From contig MHXM01000011.1 in assembly GCA_001825565.1 (NCBI GenBank), positions 26,941 through 35,674 of the forward strand: DNA of 8,734 bases, written 5' to 3'. The position numbers and the translations under genes were made by a program. Positions 5,862 to 8,734 of the stretch are shown here, piece by piece. Numbering within the stretch: position 1 is the first letter of the stretch; each line of letters opens with the position of its first letter. The DNA is from Desulfuromonadaceae bacterium GWC2_58_13 (GTDB lineage: Bacteria > Desulfobacterota > Desulfuromonadia > Desulfuromonadales > Trichloromonadaceae). The notes under the pieces are model-generated. The model worked only from the letters and a program-made list of their open reading frames with translations. It was not told where the DNA came from and made no database searches.

Positions 5862-5890
5862 TTGACAGCAGGTTGGCTCCTTGTTATTCT
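5862..5890 (+). promoter_or_regulatory. Sigma-70 promoter for the rubrerythrin-like gene
   Basis: TTGACA (5862-5867), a 17-base spacer, then TATTCT (5885-5890, 4 of 6). Transcription would start near 5897, leaving a leader of about 23 bases with AGGAG at 5906-5910 and the ATG nine bases later. Four GGTTG pentamers (5840, 5847, 5860, 5871) lie across and upstream of the -35 box. Confidence 0.75.
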
Positions 5891-5919
5891 TCACGGCAAT
5901 TCAACAGGAGACTTAATTC

Positions 5920-6429
5920 ATGAACGTTTATCGCTGCCGTATCTGCGGTGATCCCTATCTGGGCTCGGATCGTCCGAGCCATTGTCCTTTCTGCGGGGCT
6001 CATGCGGAACATATCGTCCCGGCTGCCGACTACCGGCCGGTGCCGGTCGGCGACCTTTCCAAGAAAAGTCGTGAAAATATCGAGCGGGCACTGGAACTCG
6101 AAGTCAGTAACAGCACCTTCTACCGAGGCGCCGCTCAGGTCGCCGACAACGAAGAAGGACAGGCCCTGTTTTCCGCCCTGGCCAGGATCGAGGCGGAGCA
6201 TGCCTCGGTCCTCTGCAAGATTCTTGGCATTTCCAAACCCGAAGAACTTTTCGAGCCCGGCGAATGCTCTCCGTCGCACAAAGAAAATCTGGCCGAGTCG
6301 CACAAGCGTGAAGGCCGTGCCGTGCAGCTCTACACGCGGTTTCTCGAAGAGACCACCGAAGAGCGGGTCAAGCAGGTGCTGAGCGCTTTTATCGAAATCG
6401 AGTCGGACCATCTCGGCATGTCCGAATGA
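5920..6429 (+). CDS. Rubrerythrin-like protein with N-terminal rubredoxin domain
   Basis: This 169-residue non-haem iron protein probably reduces hydrogen peroxide in the cytoplasm of an anaerobe. The N-terminal rubredoxin-like knuckles are C6-R-I-C9 and C22-P-F-C25, which would bind one iron or zinc. The ferritin-like four-helix domain (about 45-168) supplies the expected di-iron ligands: E61, E91-x-x-H94, E131 and E161-x-x-H164. The rubredoxin part at the N terminus is the reverse of classical rubrerythrin and resembles reverse rubrerythrins and related bacterial and archaeal proteins. The C terminus stops five residues after H164, so helix four is short. The start is fixed by AGGAG nine bases upstream and a strong promoter. 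It is divergent from the cyclic-nucleotide/permease cluster and closed by a strong terminator, so it is a single-gene unit. No Fur or PerR box was recognised. The exact electron donor and substrate are not shown by sequence. Confidence 0.9.
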   Translation: MNVYRCRICGDPYLGSDRPSHCPFCGAHAEHIVPAADYRPVPVGDLSKKSRENIERALELEVSNSTFYRGAAQVADNEEGQALFSALARIEAEHASVLCKILGISKPEELFEPGECSPSHKENLAESHKREGRAVQLYTRFLEETTEERVKQVLSAFIEIESDHLGMSE

Positions 6430-6449
6430 TGGCTGATGCGGAACTCGAC

Positions 6450-6487
6450 AGCAAGAAAAGCCAGGGTCTGCCCTGGCTTTTCTTGCT
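6450..6487. terminator. Bidirectional intrinsic terminator after the rubrerythrin-like gene
   Basis: A perfect 17-bp inverted repeat, AGCAAGAAAAGCCAGGG (6450-6466) and its complement (6471-6487), surrounds a TCTG loop. The GC-rich inner stem GCCAGGG/CCCTGGC is followed by TTTTCTTGCT on both strands, so it can terminate in either direction. It begins 20 bases after the stop codon and separates this gene from uvrC. Confidence 0.9.
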
Positions 6488-6531
6488 ACAGCCGATGATC
6501 GTCTCTCCCACGCGTCGTTACGGACGTCCCA

Positions 6532-8382
6532 GTGATCGATTTTGATCTGAAAAAAATCCCTGCCGCGCACGGTGTTTACCTGATGAAAGGGGACGATGGA
6601 ACGGTCCTTTACGTCGGCAAAGCCAACCATCTGCGCAATCGGTTGCGCAACTACTTTTCCGCCGCTGGCGACGGCCGGGCCCACATTCGTTTTCTCATGG
6701 CCAGGGTCCGCGATATCGAGACGATCGTCACGGACACCGAAAAAGAAGCCCTGATCCTCGAAAATACCCTGATCAAGCAGCATCGTCCCCGTTACAATAT
6801 CAACCTGCGGGATGACAAAACCTACGTTTCGTTGCGTTTCGACCTGCGGGAAACCTTTCCCGCCCTGCAAGTGGTCCGCAAAGTCCGCCGTGACGGGGCT
6901 CTCTATTTCGGTCCTTTTGCCTCCTCCTCCGCGGTTCGCGACACCCTTAAGGAAATTTACCGGATTTTTCCCCTCCGGCATTACCCCATCGCGACCTGCC
7001 GGCGGCGCGGGCGCCCCTGCTTGTTTTTCCAGATCGGCCAATGCAGCGCCCCATGCCATGGCCGGATCGGTGTCGAGGGGTACCGGGAACTGGTCGATGG
7101 CGTGATCGCCCTCCTGTCCGGGCATGAAAGCGAGGTCCTCGGCATGTTGCGGCAGAAGATGCTGGCGGCCTCGGGCGAGCTGCGTTTCGAGGAGGCGGCC
7201 CGGCTGCGCGACCAGATCGGTTCCATCGAGCAGACCATCGAGCGGCAGAAAGTGGTGACCCGGGCCAGCGGCGACCAGGACGTGCTAGGCCTGCATCGCG
7301 AAGGGGGAGAGGTCGAAGTGGTGATCCTGTTTGTTCGTCAGGGGAAGTTGGTTGACCGGCGCAGTTTTGCCATCGACTGGAAACTGGATGAGGATGAACT
7401 GCTCTCCTCGTTTCTGCAGCAGTTTTATGGGCGGGAGGTGCTTATTCCCGATCAGTTGTTGCTGCCGTTGTTGCCCGAAGATGCCGCGACTTTGGCCGAT
7501 TGGCTCGGTGACCGCAAGGGGCGAAAAGTCGAGGTGGTGGCGCCCCGCCGGGGGGCCAAACGGGAACTGGTAGAGCTGGCCAACCGCAACGCCCTCGAAT
7601 CGTTTCGGGAGCGGGGGAGCCGGCGCGAAGCCATCGACGGCGTGCTTGAGGAATTAGTTCAGCGGCTGCAACTCAGCCGTTTGCCCAAGCGCATGGAATG
7701 CTTCGATATTTCCAACGTGCAGGGGCAGCAAAGCGTCGGCAGCATGGCGGTGCTGCTGGATGGTGAACCGGCCCGGGCCGAATATCGCCAGTTCAAAATC
7801 CGGACGGTGACGGGGGCGGATGACTACGCCTCGCTCTATGAGGTTTTGCAGCGCCGCCTCAGCCGGGGGCGCGACGATGGGGTGTTGCCGGACTTTATCC
7901 TGATCGATGGCGGCAAGGGGCAGCTCGGAGTGGTCGGCCGGGTGCTCGATGAACTCGGTCTGGTCGGACGAATCGACTGTGCCGGCATCGCCAAGAGCCG
8001 GGTTCTATCCAACGTGCGCGGGCGAGCCTTGGAGCGCAGCGAAGAGCGGTTTTTTCTTCCCGGGCGCAAAAACCCGGTGTTGCTCCGGCAAGGTTCGCCG
8101 GCGTTGTTCATGCTTGAGCGGTTGCGGGATGAAGCCCATCGCTTTGCCCTGACCCAGCATCGCAAACTGCGCGGCAAGGCCGCGCTCAGCTCGACCCTCG
8201 AAGAAATCGCCGGTGTCGGCCCGACCCGGCGCAAAATGTTGCTAAAGCATTTCGGTAGTTTGAAGCGGATTCGGGAGGCGACCCTGGATGATCTGTTGCA
8301 GGTTTCCGGTCTGCCGGAAGGGGTGGCCCGCAAAGTCTTCTCCGCATTATCGCAGGCCGGCGGCGGAACCGATTCGAGGTGA
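6532..8382 (+). CDS. uvrC: UvrABC excinuclease subunit C
   Basis: This 616-residue, full-length UvrC makes the two incisions flanking DNA lesions in nucleotide excision repair after UvrA/UvrB damage recognition. In order: a GIY-YIG nuclease (about 12-95; GVY 14-16, YVG 27-29, catalytic E77 in LENTLIKQ) for 3' incision; a four-Cys cluster C156, C163, C171, C175, matching the 4Fe-4S site reported for UvrC; a UVR motif (about 200-240) that contacts UvrB; an RNase H-like nuclease with D392, D459 and H536 for 5' incision; and tandem helix-hairpin-helix motifs (about 556-606). The start is GTG at 6532. An in-frame TGA at 6496-6498 with no ATG/GTG/TTG in between leaves no longer alternative. There is no clear Shine-Dalgarno and no obvious promoter between the upstream terminator and this start. 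It converges on the AMP-ligase gene. Confidence 0.97.
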   Translation: MIDFDLKKIPAAHGVYLMKGDDGTVLYVGKANHLRNRLRNYFSAAGDGRAHIRFLMARVRDIETIVTDTEKEALILENTLIKQHRPRYNINLRDDKTYVSLRFDLRETFPALQVVRKVRRDGALYFGPFASSSAVRDTLKEIYRIFPLRHYPIATCRRRGRPCLFFQIGQCSAPCHGRIGVEGYRELVDGVIALLSGHESEVLGMLRQKMLAASGELRFEEAARLRDQIGSIEQTIERQKVVTRASGDQDVLGLHREGGEVEVVILFVRQGKLVDRRSFAIDWKLDEDELLSSFLQQFYGREVLIPDQLLLPLLPEDAATLADWLGDRKGRKVEVVAPRRGAKRELVELANRNALESFRERGSRREAIDGVLEELVQRLQLSRLPKRMECFDISNVQGQQSVGSMAVLLDGEPARAEYRQFKIRTVTGADDYASLYEVLQRRLSRGRDDGVLPDFILIDGGKGQLGVVGRVLDELGLVGRIDCAGIAKSRVLSNVRGRALERSEERFFLPGRKNPVLLRQGSPALFMLERLRDEAHRFALTQHRKLRGKAALSSTLEEIAGVGPTRRKMLLKHFGSLKRIREATLDDLLQVSGLPEGVARKVFSALSQAGGGTDSR

Positions 8383-8396
8383 AGGCTCTCCGTGAG

Positions 8397-8421
8397 GACG
8401 GCATGTCTCGGACAGGCCGTC
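8397..8421. terminator. Hairpin between convergent genes, possible bidirectional terminator
   Basis: GACGGC (8397-8402) pairs with GCCGTC (8416-8421), and TGTC (8404-8407) with GACA (8411-8414), with one A/G mismatch and a TCG loop. It fills the 45-base gap between the ends of uvrC and the AMP-ligase gene, where a shared terminator is expected. Neither strand has a T run after the stem, so it may instead slow polymerase or protect 3' ends. Confidence 0.4.
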
Positions 8422-8427
8422 GGAGGT

Positions 8428-8734
8428 TCAGATCCCCTCCATCTGCAGGGCGATTTCCTTCAGCAATTCCCGATTGATCCGGTTATCGGGGGTTTTGGGC
8501 AGATATTTGGTGAAACGGATCTTGTCCGGCAGGTTCAGTTCGCCGATATCCTCGATGATGTGTTCGCGGACGTCGCGTAGTGTTTTTTCCCGGTAACTCT
8601 CGTCGCGAAAATCCTTTAACACGCAAAAAGTCACCAGCATATAGCCCTGCAGCGGATGATCGATGACAATGGCGGCGCATTCGCGGATGCGCCGCATGGT
8701 CATGACGGTTTCTTCAATTTCGGCGATACTGCGC
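8428..8734 (-). CDS. AMP-forming acyl-CoA synthetase/ligase, C-terminal domain (runs off right edge)
   Basis: The frame is open from the right edge (first full codon 8733-8731) to TGA at 8430-8428, giving the last 101 residues. It matches the C-terminal swinging domain of adenylate-forming ligases. RSIAEIEETV corresponds to the conserved A/PEIEE helix, ECAAIVIDHPLQGYMLVTFCVL to the next strand pair, and KYLPKTPDNRINRELLKE to the A10 motif near the C terminus. In most members A10 reads PxT-x-x-GKI-x-R, and its lysine is needed for adenylation. Here the aligned residues are N-R-I, so the lysine position is arginine (codon at 8481-8479). The internal Met codons at 8703 and 8697 should not be taken as starts, since the domain continues upstream. 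The substrate cannot be told from this part; the catalytic N-terminal domain lies outside the window. Confidence 0.8.
   Translation of the reverse strand, partial: RSIAEIEETVMTMRRIRECAAIVIDHPLQGYMLVTFCVLKDFRDESYREKTLRDVREHIIEDIGELNLPDKIRFTKYLPKTPDNRINRELLKEIALQMEGI

Noticed and set aside
5884..7125. A 413-codon open frame on the minus strand across the rubrerythrin-like gene and the start of uvrC
   Set aside because: It lies over two well-supported genes, crosses a strong terminator and has no recognisable domain.

Overview
The window reads as a stretch of chromosome from a moderately GC-rich anaerobic bacterium. The likeliest source is the Desulfuromonadota (Geobacter/Desulfuromonas/Pelobacter type). 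This rests on three things: a rubredoxin-ferritin-like rubrerythrin, a Cache-type sensor kinase paired with a sigma-54 activator, and a small Cys-rich protein of a kind I associate with that group. The taxonomy is inference; no rRNA or other marker is present.

Layout. At the left edge (1-212, minus) is the N-terminal 70 residues of a small Cys-rich protein that runs off the window. Positions 213-596 hold no gene but carry many palindromes, including a TTTGCA-N3-ATGCAA motif that occurs twice. A minus-strand cluster follows, in transcription order: a stand-alone cyclic-nucleotide-binding protein (5724-5179), an AI-2E family permease (5167-4043), a double-Cache histidine kinase (3960-1972) and an NtrC-type sigma-54 response regulator (1970-597). 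Kinase and regulator are separated by one base. The first two genes are separated by 11 bases. An 82-base gap lies between permease and kinase, so the cluster is either one operon or two adjacent ones.

The 5725-5919 spacer is a divergent promoter region. On the minus strand it has an extended -10 box and a sigma-54-like -24/-12 match. On the plus strand it has a near-consensus sigma-70 promoter for a rubrerythrin-like gene (5920-6429). That gene ends in a perfect 17-bp-stem bidirectional terminator, followed by uvrC (6532-8382). After a 45-base convergent gap with a hairpin, the C-terminal domain of an AMP-forming ligase (8428-8734, minus) enters from the right edge. Its usual catalytic lysine position appears to be arginine.

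Functionally, the kinase probably senses a small molecule in the periplasm and phosphorylates the regulator, which would activate sigma-54 promoters. The permease and the cyclic-nucleotide sensor may be a separate unit co-transcribed with them. Rubrerythrin (peroxide reduction) and UvrC (nucleotide excision repair) are neighbours in a stress and repair context, but the terminator separates them. Most of the window is ordinary chromosome. The least explained parts are the palindrome-rich spacer at 213-596, the overlapping promoter signals before the four-gene cluster, and the atypical ligase motif.
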